Shown piece after piece: positions 54,901 to 63,973 of a stretch of DNA of 64,000 nt. The stretch covers positions 10,211 to 74,210 of the forward strand of contig JAYTOY010000024.1 of assembly GCA_043747555.1 (NCBI GenBank), written 5' to 3'. The notes under the pieces were generated by a model. That model had not been told where the DNA came from and did not search any database. It saw nothing but the letters and a program-made list of their open reading frames with translations. Source of the DNA: JAYWDA01 sp043747555. GTDB lineage: Bacteria; Bdellovibrionota; Bdellovibrionia; Bdellovibrionales; Bdellovibrionaceae. The stretch's first letter is position 1; each line of letters opens with the position of its first letter. Made by a program: the position numbers and the translations under genes.

Positions 54901-57900
54901 ACTTTCAGGTCGCCGAATCTGGAGTTTTTTTGATTCATTTGTGACAGAAGAAGACCATTTTTTACCACCAGATAATTTCCAAGAAACACCCACGCCGGTT
55001 CTAGCCCATCGCAGCTCGCCGACAAATTTTGGTTTATATCTTTTGGCGGCACTCGCCGCCAAAGATTTTTCTTGGATTGGCACTGTTGAAATGGCCGATC
55101 GATTGAAGCAGACATTAAACAGTCTTTCGGATTTACCAAAATTTGAAGGACATTTCTTTAATTGGTATGAAACTCGTGAAATGCGGGCCTTGGATCCAAA
55201 ATATATCTCCTCTGTCGATAACGGGAATTTGGCCGGACACTTGCTAGCCGTTTCGCAGGGATGTCTTGAAAGTGCAACACAACCTGTGCTGGTTTTTTCA
55301 TATTCGCAGGGGATGACGGATGCGCTTCTTGTGCTTGAAGAGATTTGTGAAGAGATTTATGGAAGTCCTGAAGAAAATCAGCAGTCAGGTCCTTCGGGAT
55401 TTTTTGGAATAATTAAAGATCTAAAAGCTGAACTTTTATCACCCGATTTTTTAAATAGTTTTAATTCGATTCGTTGGAAAAAAATTCTTAATAAATCTGA
55501 AAATTTATTTCTTTACGCGGAAGCAATAGTGACTGCCAACGAATCAGATTCTGAATTAGTCAAATTTTGGGCGAAAAGTATTCTTAAGACGGCCACTAGT
55601 TTAGACCGAGATATCAGATATTTTTTTCCTTGGCTCGAATTGGGGCAGAATTCACAAATGTTGCCACTATCGTTTCAGGAAATTTGGGATGAACTTCAAA
55701 GTCGTTTTACAATGCGGTTGCCGGTTCATGAAATCGCAGCTCATAGTGAAGGCATTATTCGCGATCTAAAAGCTCTTCAAAATAAGGGCATTAAAAATGA
55801 TGAAATATTTGAAAAGCAACTGGTTGATCTGATCACTAGTTTTGAAATCGCTGCTACCAATGCGCAAGCATTTCATCAAAAAATGATCCAGTTGCACGAT
55901 CACTGCCATATGCTTTTTAAAAATATGAACTTCGGACTTCTTTATGATAAAAGTCGAAAGCTTTTTTCTATAGGCTATCGCGTGAACGATAAGGCTTTGG
56001 ATTCAAGCTATTATGATTTGTTAGCATCAGAAGCAAGACTGACTAGCTTTATAGCGATTGCAAAAGGGGATATTCCCGCATCTCATTGGTTCCAGCTTGG
56101 GCGTGGGCTGACAAAAGTTTCAAACGGCGCCATGCTGGTATCATGGTCGGGTTCAATGTTTGAATACTTGATGCCTTCACTGGTGATGAGGGAACCCAAC
56201 GGCAGCTTGATTTCACAAACTTGTGAACTGGCTGTTCAGCGACAAATAAATTACGGAAACGAAAAGGATGTGCCCTGGGGAATATCTGAATCTGCTTATA
56301 ATAAGCGCGACATTCATTTGACCTATCAATATTCGAATTTTGGTGTTCCGGATTTGGGTTTAAAAAGGGGACTTGGCGCAGACCTGGTGGTGGCCCCCTA
56401 TGCAACAATTTTGGGATCCATGTTTGAAGCCGCTTTGGGAATTGAAAATTTAAGGAAGCTCCAAGCCATTGGTGGTCGGGGTCAATATGGTTTTTATGAA
56501 GCCATCGATTTTACACCAGCCCGCCTTCCCAAAGGACAAACTTCTGTCGTGATAAAAGCGTATATGGCTCATCATCAAGGGATGTCTTTGGTGGCCATCG
56601 CAAATATTTTTAAAAATGAAATTATGCGAGATCGTTTTCATGCCGAGCCGATGGTGCAAGCTACGGAACTGTTGCTTCAAGAGCGGATCCCAAGAAATAT
56701 TAGCGTCGCCAAGCCATCCAAAGATTTATTCGAAGTCGCCTTGGTGCGCGAAGATACGGAGCATGTTTCGCGGCAATATCATACTGTTCACCGACCGGTT
56801 CCAACCACTCAACTTTTTTCGAACGGTGAGTACTCGGTCATGTTAACTTCCTCGGGCTCAGGCTACAGTCGCTGGCAGGATTTAGCGCTGACCCGTTGGC
56901 GCGAAGATGTCACCTGTGACAACTGGGGACATTATTTATTCCTGAAAGACCCTGTGAGTGATAAAGTTTGGTCAGCCGGTTATCAACCCACTTGTGTAGA
57001 ACCGGACAGCTATGAAGTGACTTTTTATGAAGACCGAGCCCGTTTTGTCAGATCAGATCAGAAAATAATTAGCGATCTAGAAGTTTTTGTTTCCCCGGAA
57101 GATCAAGCCGAAATTCGTAGGCTCACATTAATCAACACAAGTCACACAGAGCGTGAGATTGAAATCACGTCCTATGCCGAAGTTGTTTTAAATTCCCAGC
57201 TTTCAGATATAGCTCACCCAGCATTTTCCAATTTATTTATTCAGACTGAATATATTCCAGAATTAAAAACTCTTTTGTCCTGGCGAAGGCCAAGATCAGC
57301 GACCGAGTCTGAAACCTGGATGGCGGTTGTTCTTCAAACTGATTCTTACGCGCTTGGCAGGATCGAATATGAAACAGACCGCTGTCGCTTTTTAGGACGT
57401 GGTCGTACGATCAGAAATCCGCAAGCGATGTCGAATTCAGATCCACTTTCGAACACAACAGGCTCGGTCTTAGATCCAATCATGAGTTTACGAACCACAG
57501 TTCTTCTCCCTCCAGGTGTGACCAGCCATATTACATTTTCTACTGTCGTTGCAAAAACGCGCGGCGAAGTATTACACCTTGCCGACAAGTTTCATTCAAA
57601 AATGATTTATGATCGTGTGGCCGGTCTGACTTGGACTCAAGCGCAAGTAAAGCTTCATTATTTTAATATTGAGCCTGATGAAGCTCATCTTTTTCAACGT
57701 TTAGCAACGCGGTTAATTTACTCGGATTCTTCGCTGCGGCCCTCGGTTGAAATTATTAAGCGAAATGTAAAAGACGTCACAGCCCTTTGGGGTTTCGGAA
57801 TTTCTGGCGATGACCCTATTGCTCTTATCAGAATTGATAACTTTGAAGACCGCGGAATTATCCGTCAGCTTTTAAAAGCCCATGAATATTTGGGGAGCAA

Positions 57901-60682
57901 GGGATTGCCTTTTGATCTTGTCATCTTTAATGAACAAGCAACCTCCTACGCCGAAGATTTACAAAATTCAATTCTATCTTTAGTTTATAAAGCGCAATCG
58001 CCATCGCAAAATTATTCTCATCGTCGCGGCAAGGTTTTTGTTATTAGAGCGGATAAACTGACGAATGAAGATCGACATCTTCTATTTTCTTTTGCCAGGG
58101 CCACGCTTTCAGGGCGGCAAGGAAGTCTTTCTGAACAGGTGAAGCGCACTCGGGTGTTGATTGATAAACATGTTTTTGCAGCTGATCAATCTCCGGCGAT
58201 TCAGAGAAAAGGTGGACCCTTATTGCCAACTCCAAAGCTTGATTTTTTCAATGGCCTGGGCGGGTTTTCTGAAGACGGGAAAGAATATATAATCGCACTT
58301 AAAGGCACTGAAAAAACGCCTTTACCATGGTCAAATATTATTTCAAATTCGCAGTTTGGTTTTTTAGCGACTGAAAGTGGTTCAGGCTACACCTGGGCCC
58401 ACAACAGCCGCGAAAATCAAATCACTCCATGGCAAAATGATCCGATCAGCGATCCCTCGGGTGAAGCTTTTTATATTTTAGATGTGGATACCAGGGCTTT
58501 GTGGTCGCCAACAGCGTTGCCGATTCGTGTTCCAGACACCAGCTATATTATTCACCATTCGCAAGGCTACAGTCGCTTCGAACATCTTTCCCATGGTGTT
58601 TACAGCGATCTTTATCAATATGTGGCTTGGGATCAGCCTGTTAAAATTTCTTCGCTAACACTTGAAAATAAATCAAAAGTAACAAAAAATCTTTTAGTCT
58701 GTTCTTATGTTGAATGGGTTTTAGGATTTTCACGATCGACCATGGCACCGACCACTGTGACCGAATTTGATGAAACGGCAAATGCCATATTTGCCCTTAA
58801 TGCTAGAAATTCCGAATATGGCACGCAAGTCTCTTTTTTCTTGATCAAAGAAGGACATCGTTCGTTCACTGGGGATCGCACTGAATTTATTGGACGTAAC
58901 GGCAGCATGGACGCGCCGGTGGGACTCTTTCGACGAAGCGGATTTTCGGGCCGTGTCGGTGCCGCCATGGATCCATGCGCAGCCTTTGATCAAAATATCC
59001 AATTAGCTCCTGGTGAAAAAAAGTCCCTGACATTTTTCTTGGGCCAAGCAGAAAATCGAGTGCAAGCCCGAGCCATGATTGCGCAACTAAAAAATCCCTC
59101 AGAAAGTTCTGAACAAATTTTAGAAAAAGTGAAGTCATCTTGGGATCAAATTTTAAATAAGGTTCAAGTTCAGACACCTGATAAAGCCATGAACTTGATG
59201 CTGAACCGCTGGTTATTGTATCAAACATTAGCCAGTAGGTTTTGGGCTCGCAGTGGATTTTATCAAGCGGGCGGGGCTTACGGTTTTCGCGATCAGTTGC
59301 AAGATGTAATGGCTTTGACAGTCAGTCAGCCAATGCTTGCCCGAGAACATATTTTAAGGGCCGCCAGTCGACAGTTTGTAGAAGGAGATGTTCAACATTG
59401 GTGGCATCCGCCAGCGGGCCGAGGCGTGCGCACCCAATTTTCAGATGATTTAATTTGGTTACCCTATGTGGTCTTTCATTACTTAACGGTGACAAAAGAT
59501 TTTTCAATTTTAGACGCTGAAATTTCTTTCCTTGAAGGCCCTTTGCTACGCCCGGATCAAGAGAACTCTTACTATGCGCCGGCCGTCTCCCACAACAGTG
59601 CTTCGCTGTACAATCACTGTGTAAGGGCCTTGGATAAAAGCCTGCCAGTCGGTGAGCACGGCTTGCCTTTGATTGGTGCTGGCGATTGGAATGATGGTAT
59701 GAACCGCGTTGGCCACGCGGGTAAAGGCGAAAGCGTTTGGTTGGCCTGGTTTCTTTATAAAAACTTAGAACAATTTTCTGAAATTGCAAAATCCCGCGGC
59801 GATAATGAAAAAGCATCGATCTGGAAAAATCATGCACTGAATCTTCAAAGTGCCGCTGAAAAAAACGCCTGGGACGGCGAATGGTACAAGCGAGCTTTTT
59901 TTGATGATGGAACGCCACTAGGTTCAGCCAGTCAGTCAGAATGTAAAATTGATTCGTTGTCTCAAACCTGGGCGATAATTTCTGGAGCCGCTGAAAAAGG
60001 TCGTGCCCAGCAAGCCCTAGAAGCTGTGGAAAAATATTTGATCGTGCCGGAAAATAAAATGATTCTTCTTTTCACTCCACCCTTTGATAAGACGCCGCTG
60101 GATCCGGGTTACATAAAAGGTTATTTACCGGGCGTTCGGGAAAATGGCGGTCAATACACTCATGCAGCGGTTTGGTGTATTTTTGCACACACGGAATTAG
60201 GCCATGGAACTCGAGCCATGGAATTATTTTCGATGCTAAATCCGATCAATCACGGCGCAAGCCCAGAAGAAGCTGAAAAATATAAAGTCGAACCCTATGT
60301 GCTAGCCGCAGATATTTACTCGCAAAAGCCTTACGCTGGACGGGGCGGTTGGACATGGTACACAGGTTCGTGCGGTTGGATGTACAGGGCTGGGATTGAA
60401 GCCATTTTAGGATTTCAAAAAGAAGGCGATTCGATTTATTTGAAACCTTGTATCCCGGCCAGTTGGAAAAATTTTAAAGTGACCTATCGATTATCAGAAA
60501 AAACAACTTACGAAATTGATTATCAAAATTCTGATCAGAAACCAGCTTCTTTCATGGAGGTTTCTATCGATGGAAAAACTTTTGAAAAGTTGGATCATTT
60601 TCAGATAGTTGATGACGGGAAAAATCATCAAATCCAAGTCAACTTGGGGGTCCATACCAAATCTGGGCCAGGTAAAACATGA
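51914..60682 (+). CDS. ndvB: Cyclic beta-1,2-glucan synthase
   Basis: A 2922-residue inner-membrane enzyme that makes and cyclises beta-1,2-glucan from UDP-glucose, the periplasmic osmoregulated glucan of rhizobia and Brucella. Domain order matches the family: an N-terminal cytoplasmic region, membrane helices (residues ~400-470, ~810-870 and ~930-980), a GT84 glycosyltransferase core with 'TLDADTRLPNG' (Asp622, Asp624), a glucoamylase-like segment 'HHQGMSLVAI' around residue 1553, and C-terminal GH94 phosphorylase-like modules with 'GAGDWNDGMNRVG' around residue 2593. The length is at the long end of the family. No NdvA exporter gene is adjacent. Start ATG 51914; its ribosome site is weak. 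Confidence 0.95.
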   Translation: MLGSAVISANLNFEEPIRAEIFSASRLESHAISLAQSQPILENSKKGKYFTHRITDNRKVLESSYVQILQAVEDKRAITPAAEWLIDNFHIIRSLLKDIHDHLPPKFYQELPKLAAGPLTGYPRVFGIAWAYIAHTDSSFDPELLRLFLKSYQTVQPLTIGELWAVPITLRVLLIENLRRLSVRIVGSQTARQQADAISDEVLGLSGTPSRSIDLIIKELSLLPFSDSLAVQLLQRLRFQESRIDPILQWLNDKLAQDKTNPDEAVSNELSGQTGANATVRNIITSSRQMAAFNWQDFFEDVSLAEAAFRSNPIYEQLDFSTRNRYRQALEELSKYSKVSEIEIARDLVKKTQVRPPEMDANSSRTLDLGFYLISSGRKEVEKEIQFHPSWRLRWTRFYIDYGITIYLSGILALTGFALSYALSLTTGSYLLLNLPLILAAFPASEIAIAIMNRLTVAFLGPRHLPRLSLRFGIPEELKTFVVVPTLFTKPHQIESQLEQLEIHYLSNNEDNVYFAILSDVSDSDSENSFLDIKLLEIAKNKLDELNRKYPPEAGKDLRFYIFQRRRLYNPSERKWMGWERKRGKLTEFNRLALGHKDTSFISLDEKPVLIPKDVRFVITLDADTRLPNGSVVQLIGTLAHPLNRPWIDQNSGRVTGGYGILQPRITPALPSLKESTIFQRISTGDAGLDPYAAAISDVYQDLFKEGSYTGKGIYDVRIFEEALKDRIPENSLLSHDLFEGIFARCGLISDVEFLEDFPYHTEVSFARSHRWTRGDWQLLPWLMGRSGRSISALGYWKIIDNLRRSMLGPACLLLVILAFSLPTEQSFIWLGLVIVSFSVTTLVAVIAEIFNIGTKISWRDQMRFAATDFLSGVERIIFQIILLARQSWNSIDAIARSLFRIFISHRKMLEWTTAAQSQAAANISVGYFLRSYLGSLILTILSAGVVLIFNPKGFVEFLPLVFLWLTAPLIARYISLPPKPKLIKPLKKKDIQYLRLSGRRIWSFFDSFVTEEDHFLPPDNFQETPTPVLAHRSSPTNFGLYLLAALAAKDFSWIGTVEMADRLKQTLNSLSDLPKFEGHFFNWYETREMRALDPKYISSVDNGNLAGHLLAVSQGCLESATQPVLVFSYSQGMTDALLVLEEICEEIYGSPEENQQSGPSGFFGIIKDLKAELLSPDFLNSFNSIRWKKILNKSENLFLYAEAIVTANESDSELVKFWAKSILKTATSLDRDIRYFFPWLELGQNSQMLPLSFQEIWDELQSRFTMRLPVHEIAAHSEGIIRDLKALQNKGIKNDEIFEKQLVDLITSFEIAATNAQAFHQKMIQLHDHCHMLFKNMNFGLLYDKSRKLFSIGYRVNDKALDSSYYDLLASEARLTSFIAIAKGDIPASHWFQLGRGLTKVSNGAMLVSWSGSMFEYLMPSLVMREPNGSLISQTCELAVQRQINYGNEKDVPWGISESAYNKRDIHLTYQYSNFGVPDLGLKRGLGADLVVAPYATILGSMFEAALGIENLRKLQAIGGRGQYGFYEAIDFTPARLPKGQTSVVIKAYMAHHQGMSLVAIANIFKNEIMRDRFHAEPMVQATELLLQERIPRNISVAKPSKDLFEVALVREDTEHVSRQYHTVHRPVPTTQLFSNGEYSVMLTSSGSGYSRWQDLALTRWREDVTCDNWGHYLFLKDPVSDKVWSAGYQPTCVEPDSYEVTFYEDRARFVRSDQKIISDLEVFVSPEDQAEIRRLTLINTSHTEREIEITSYAEVVLNSQLSDIAHPAFSNLFIQTEYIPELKTLLSWRRPRSATESETWMAVVLQTDSYALGRIEYETDRCRFLGRGRTIRNPQAMSNSDPLSNTTGSVLDPIMSLRTTVLLPPGVTSHITFSTVVAKTRGEVLHLADKFHSKMIYDRVAGLTWTQAQVKLHYFNIEPDEAHLFQRLATRLIYSDSSLRPSVEIIKRNVKDVTALWGFGISGDDPIALIRIDNFEDRGIIRQLLKAHEYLGSKGLPFDLVIFNEQATSYAEDLQNSILSLVYKAQSPSQNYSHRRGKVFVIRADKLTNEDRHLLFSFARATLSGRQGSLSEQVKRTRVLIDKHVFAADQSPAIQRKGGPLLPTPKLDFFNGLGGFSEDGKEYIIALKGTEKTPLPWSNIISNSQFGFLATESGSGYTWAHNSRENQITPWQNDPISDPSGEAFYILDVDTRALWSPTALPIRVPDTSYIIHHSQGYSRFEHLSHGVYSDLYQYVAWDQPVKISSLTLENKSKVTKNLLVCSYVEWVLGFSRSTMAPTTVTEFDETANAIFALNARNSEYGTQVSFFLIKEGHRSFTGDRTEFIGRNGSMDAPVGLFRRSGFSGRVGAAMDPCAAFDQNIQLAPGEKKSLTFFLGQAENRVQARAMIAQLKNPSESSEQILEKVKSSWDQILNKVQVQTPDKAMNLMLNRWLLYQTLASRFWARSGFYQAGGAYGFRDQLQDVMALTVSQPMLAREHILRAASRQFVEGDVQHWWHPPAGRGVRTQFSDDLIWLPYVVFHYLTVTKDFSILDAEISFLEGPLLRPDQENSYYAPAVSHNSASLYNHCVRALDKSLPVGEHGLPLIGAGDWNDGMNRVGHAGKGESVWLAWFLYKNLEQFSEIAKSRGDNEKASIWKNHALNLQSAAEKNAWDGEWYKRAFFDDGTPLGSASQSECKIDSLSQTWAIISGAAEKGRAQQALEAVEKYLIVPENKMILLFTPPFDKTPLDPGYIKGYLPGVRENGGQYTHAAVWCIFAHTELGHGTRAMELFSMLNPINHGASPEEAEKYKVEPYVLAADIYSQKPYAGRGGWTWYTGSCGWMYRAGIEAILGFQKEGDSIYLKPCIPASWKNFKVTYRLSEKTTYEIDYQNSDQKPASFMEVSIDGKTFEKLDHFQIVDDGKNHQIQVNLGVHTKSGPGKT

Positions 60683-60727
60683 ACAAAATTCCATGTCGTC
60701 TCGCAATGGGAAAGAATTAGGAATTAA

Positions 60728-60756
60728 TTTCTCCCTGTGTATTTTAACTCTATAAT
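60728..60756 (+). promoter_or_regulatory. Candidate promoter of the DUF1996 gene
   Basis: A perfect TATAAT box (60751-60756) lies about 50 bases before the DUF1996 start. At the standard 17-base spacing the -35 position reads TTTCTC, a poor match, so an activator or other sigma factor may be needed. Confidence 0.45.
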
Positions 60757-60807
60757 GTTATTTCGCAAACAAATGGAATTAAGATTGTTTCTTTAAAGGA
60801 GATAAAA

Positions 60808-61752
60808 ATGGCAAGATTCACTCTCATCACGTTGCTCATCGCTTTTGCGGCCAATGCCGCTGACCTAGTTTACCTCAACATGGTGCCAGCCATTGGATTT
60901 AGTACCATTCGTGTTGAGCCTACAACCTTATTACCATCAGCAACGGGCGGTGCCTTTAGAATTTTATGTAAGCCCAGTCATATGAGTACAGATGACCCAG
61001 TCGTGTTTCCTAATCAGAAAGGTGCAGCCCATCACCACACGTTCTACGGCAATACTTCGACCAATTATGCCAGCGATTTAAATAACATGAGTTCTGTTGG
61101 CAATAGTACCTGCAATGGCGGCATAGTGAATCGGAGCGCTTACTGGATGCCGTCTATGATTAACACTGCCACAAATAGAGTGGTGTTACCCGAAGTAGCT
61201 ATTTTTTACTACAAAACTGGTAACACGCCAAGTGGGCATATAAATGTTCCACCCAAGGGTTTAAGAATGATTTCTGGGAATGGTAAAGCGACTTCGGAAG
61301 CTGGAGGTCAAGCGAATTACACTTGTGCGGGTCGGACCCCATTCTTTGGTTGGACCAGAAGCATACCAAATTGTAATATTGGGGAAACTATGCAACTGAG
61401 TATTACTTTTCCGCAATGCTGGGATGGTAAAAATTTAGACTCTCTAGATCATAAGAGCCATATGGCAAATTCTGACAGACGCCTAACCACAGCCAATAAA
61501 TGTCCTACATCTCACCCTATTGCGATACCCAACATATCAGTTCACTTTAACTTTAAAGTTACTGCGGATACAGGAAAATGGAGATTGTCTAGTGATCATT
61601 ATTCTAGCCTTTTACCAGGTGGTTATTCAGGTCATGCAGATTGGGTCAATGGTTGGAATCCGGTATTCATCGCGACTATTGTAAAAAACTGTCTTAACAA
61701 AGGGGTCGATTGTCATGCATCACTTTTAGGTGATGGCAGAAGGATTTATTAA
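60808..61752 (+). CDS. Secreted DUF1996 protein
   Basis: A 314-residue secreted protein with a signal peptide ('FTLITLLIAFAANA'). The DUF1996 signature is complete: 'DDPVVFPNQKGAAHHHTFYGN', 'CNGGIVNRSAYWMPSM', 'FFGWTRSIPNC' and 'FPQCWDGKNLDSLDHKSHMA'. The three-His cluster and conserved Trp and Cys residues suggest a metal- or glycan-linked extracellular function, but the family has no firm biochemical role to my knowledge. Ribosome site AAGGAG is strong. Its transcript ends at a strong terminator about 90 bases downstream. Confidence 0.9.
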   Translation: MARFTLITLLIAFAANAADLVYLNMVPAIGFSTIRVEPTTLLPSATGGAFRILCKPSHMSTDDPVVFPNQKGAAHHHTFYGNTSTNYASDLNNMSSVGNSTCNGGIVNRSAYWMPSMINTATNRVVLPEVAIFYYKTGNTPSGHINVPPKGLRMISGNGKATSEAGGQANYTCAGRTPFFGWTRSIPNCNIGETMQLSITFPQCWDGKNLDSLDHKSHMANSDRRLTTANKCPTSHPIAIPNISVHFNFKVTADTGKWRLSSDHYSSLLPGGYSGHADWVNGWNPVFIATIVKNCLNKGVDCHASLLGDGRRIY

Positions 61753-61838
61753 AAAAAGAAATGTTTTGAAAAAACTACGTGATTTTCAGTTCACGCGAAG
61801 ATGGGGACCCTGCCGGGACATGAATTCCGACGAGAAAG

Positions 61839-61869
61839 AATGGCGGAGAGACGTCTGCCATTTTTTTTT
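61839..61869 (+). terminator. Intrinsic terminator after the DUF1996 gene
   Basis: A 9-bp stem AATGGCGGA / TCTGCCATT (one G-T wobble, 6-base loop GAGACG), the last two bases of which open an uninterrupted run of nine T residues (61861-61869). A clear rho-independent terminator, 87 bases after the DUF1996 stop codon. Confidence 0.9.
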
Positions 61870-62043
61870 AGACTGAAGCTGTTCTTCATATGCACAAAAG
61901 GGGAACGGTAACGCTATTATGCTGTTCCCAGCTGGATAATCGGCGACACCAATAACCTAAAAAGTGGGTTTCGCTTTAAGCGGATATTTTTTCATATAAA
62001 GTCTATTTCCGAATCCGAGGCCAAGTATGGAAAAAGAGGAGTT

Positions 62044-62283
62044 ATGTCGATCACCACCAGCTTTAGCCTGTGGGAAAGTAAGCCGCGAGTCGAAGTGAAC
62101 TCAGAAAGCAAAGTTATTTTTGAATCCACCGACCTTCCTCTGACAAAAACCGCAATTATATTGCTTCTTATTATTTGGCAGCTGGCCGCCTTTCATCTTA
62201 CAGCGCGGCGAGAAAATCTGCTGGGCTGGCAGCGATCATGGCTGAGTCCTCACGGGCTTGGCAAGATAAGGCAAGTAAGATAA
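62044..62283 (+). CDS. Possible small membrane protein
   Basis: A 79-residue frame starting at ATG with a strong ribosome site (AGAGGAG), one likely membrane helix (residues ~34-51, 'KTAIILLLIIWQLAAFHL') and basic flanking residues. No family is recognised, and it lies in the disturbed region before the IS element, so it may be a remnant. The rest of the ~620-base gap between DUF1996 and fic (61753-62372) holds only the terminator and no other convincing feature. Confidence 0.35.
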   Translation: MSITTSFSLWESKPRVEVNSESKVIFESTDLPLTKTAIILLLIIWQLAAFHLTARRENLLGWQRSWLSPHGLGKIRQVR

Positions 62284-62372
62284 CTTTACTAAGTCGCACC
62301 TCAAGTTAAAATTAGGACCTAATTTTAACTGAGTTGTTGCTAAATCGAAATAAAGGCCATACAGTCGTACGT

Positions 62373-62686
62373 ATGAGCAGAGGATTAACTGGAAGTTGGA
62401 TTCCACAATCAGTTGAGGGCAGAGATTATGAAGCATTTTTACCAAAAATGCTTCCCCCTAGTCCGCCTATTAATTGGACCCCAGAACTAATGCAGAAATT
62501 TAGCAAAGCGATAGAAGATGTGTCGCGACTTGATGGGGCTGCCCGACTCCTTCCAGACCTTGATCTTTTTTTATATACCTACATCCGTAAAGAAGCAGTC
62601 TTGTCTTCTCAAATTGAAGGTACTCAGTCATCGCTTTCGGATCTTTTAATGCTTGAAAGTGATGTCGCCCCAGGTGCACCGCCTAC
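62373..62686 (+). pseudogene. Fic/DOC-family protein, N-terminal fragment cut by an IS element
   Basis: About 104 codons match the N terminus of bacterial Fic proteins: 'GSWIPQSVEGRDYEAFLPKMLP', then the strongly conserved 'RKEAVLSSQIEGTQSSLSDLL'. That Fic_N segment contains the inhibitory-type motif of class II Fic proteins (S/T-x-x-x-E/G-N relatives), but the catalytic 'HPFxxGNGR' motif is absent because the frame runs into the IS element at about 62687. Translation continues into IS sequence and stops at 62750. The ATG at 62373 is preferred over a TTG at 62334. The 3' part of the gene must lie beyond the window if it still exists. Confidence 0.8.
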
Positions 62687-62771
62687 TGACCCCGTATATA
62701 AAGCAGACAGTTTGAAAAACGGGACACATCGTGTAAGGTGTGCTTGTTAAAACTTTAACACGGAGTGGGCC

Positions 62772-63050
62772 ATGGGTAGACAAAGTAAATATTCTGAAGA
62801 ACTTAAGATGCAGATTCTAAAAGAAGTTGAAGAAGTTGGCGTGATAGCCACTGTAGCTAAAAAGCATGGCATAGATTCAAAAAACATTCACAACTGGCTA
62901 CGAGTTCGAAAGAACAAACCGAAATTAGATCAAGCCCGCGAACTTCGTGAGCTACGTAAAAAGCTGGATGACGCTGAACTAGAAAACCTAGTTCTAAAAG
63001 AACTTCTAAAAAAAACATACCCTCGCTGGCAGAACGCCGAGACACTGTAA
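62772..63050 (+). CDS. IS3-family transposase OrfA
   Basis: A 92-residue helix-turn-helix protein ('KYSEELKMQILKEVEEVG' and 'KKHGIDSKNIHNWLR') followed by a leucine-zipper-like helix ('LRELRKKLDDAELENLVLKELL'), the standard OrfA of IS3-type elements, which binds the IS ends. GGAG precedes the ATG. The eight-A slippery tract at 63008-63015 near its end allows a shift into the orfB frame. Confidence 0.93.
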   Translation: MGRQSKYSEELKMQILKEVEEVGVIATVAKKHGIDSKNIHNWLRVRKNKPKLDQARELRELRKKLDDAELENLVLKELLKKTYPRWQNAETL

Positions 63051-63973
63051 AAGTTATTGCCGCTACAAAGCCAAATGTAAGTGTTCAAAAAATTTGTCAC
63101 TTTGCAAATTTTAGTAGGACCCAGTTTTATTATAATTTTAAAGATAACCAAATAAAATCACCAGGCAGGCCCTGTCCGGGGTTCACAATCAACCGGGATG
63201 GCAAACTTTTACCTGATGATTTGATCTTGCAACATTTAAAAAATTATCGAGCTGATATTCATTTTATGAATACGTGCGGTGCTAAAATGCTGAGTCATTA
63301 TCTGGCCGCAGAACATTCAATGTATGTGAATCACAAAAAGGTTTACAGAATGTGTAAAGAAAATAATTTACTTCTGTTCACTGAAAATCAGGTTCGTGCG
63401 AAAATTAAAAAAATGCGCTGCGAATATCGAGATGTATCAGCACCGAATCAGCTCTGGCAATTTGACTTAAAGCACATCTATATCCACGGTGAAAATGCTT
63501 GGTGCTATTTGCTGTCGTTTATCGACGTGTATACCAAAAAAGTGGTCGCCTACAGTCTTGGTAAGTCGATCAGGGCTGGCCAATTGATTTTAACTTTGAA
63601 CTCAGCATTGGTTGAAGAAAATATCAGCCACGATCACCCACTGCAAATCAGATCAGACAATGGCCCGCAGATGTCGTCGAATCGATTTCATTTTTATTTG
63701 AAAAAACTTGAACGCAAACTGACACATGAATTTATTCCGCCACGAACGCCAAATAGAAACGCATATATCGAATCATTTTTTTCAATTTTTGAAAAAACAG
63801 TGATCGAAATTAGATATTTTAATACGTATCATGATGTTTACGCGGCTGTTGTAAACTTTATTGAATTTTACAACTATCGCCGGTTACACGGATCGATTGG
63901 AAACCTAAGTCCTGTAAATTTTATCAAAAAGTTTACAGCTGGGGAAATTAAAAACTATGTTGTCTCAGCATAA
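63008..63973 (+). CDS. IS3-family transposase OrfB (DDE integrase core), expressed by -1 frameshift
   Basis: The integrase part runs in the -1 frame from the slippery A-tract (63008) to the stop at 63973, about 321 codons, beginning 'KKNIPSLAERRDTVKV'. The RNase H-like catalytic triad is intact: Asp in 'WQFDLKHIYIH', Asp in 'IRSDNGPQMSS' and Glu in 'NAYIESFFSIFEK', with the usual 'FYNYRRLHGSIGNLSP' ending. A separate start at TTG 63221 would lose the N-terminal HTH-like part, so frameshift expression as OrfAB is the likely mode. No stop interrupts it, so the element may be active. Confidence 0.9.
   Translation, partial: KKNIPSLAERRDTVKVIAATKPNVSVQKICHFANFSRTQFYYNFKDNQIKSPGRPCPGFTINRDGKLLPDDLILQHLKNYRADIHFMNTCGAKMLSHYLAAEHSMYVNHKKVYRMCKENNLLLFTENQVRAKIKKMRCEYRDVSAPNQLWQFDLKHIYIHGENAWCYLLSFIDVYTKKVVAYSLGKSIRAGQLILTLNSALVEENISHDHPLQIRSDNGPQMSSNRFHFYLKKLERKLTHEFIPPRTPNRNAYIESFFSIFEKTVIEIRYFNTYHDVYAAVVNFIEFYNYRRLHGSIGNLSPVNFIKKFTAGEIKNYVVSA

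Noticed and set aside
59322..59918. 198-codon minus-strand frame inside ndvB
   Set aside because: Falls within the conserved GH94 region of ndvB, has no family match and biased composition; a shadow frame.
61760..61838. tRNA- or SRP-like small RNA between DUF1996 and the terminator
   Set aside because: No cloverleaf, no conserved tRNA T-loop and no SRP motif; most simply the 3' UTR of the DUF1996 transcript.
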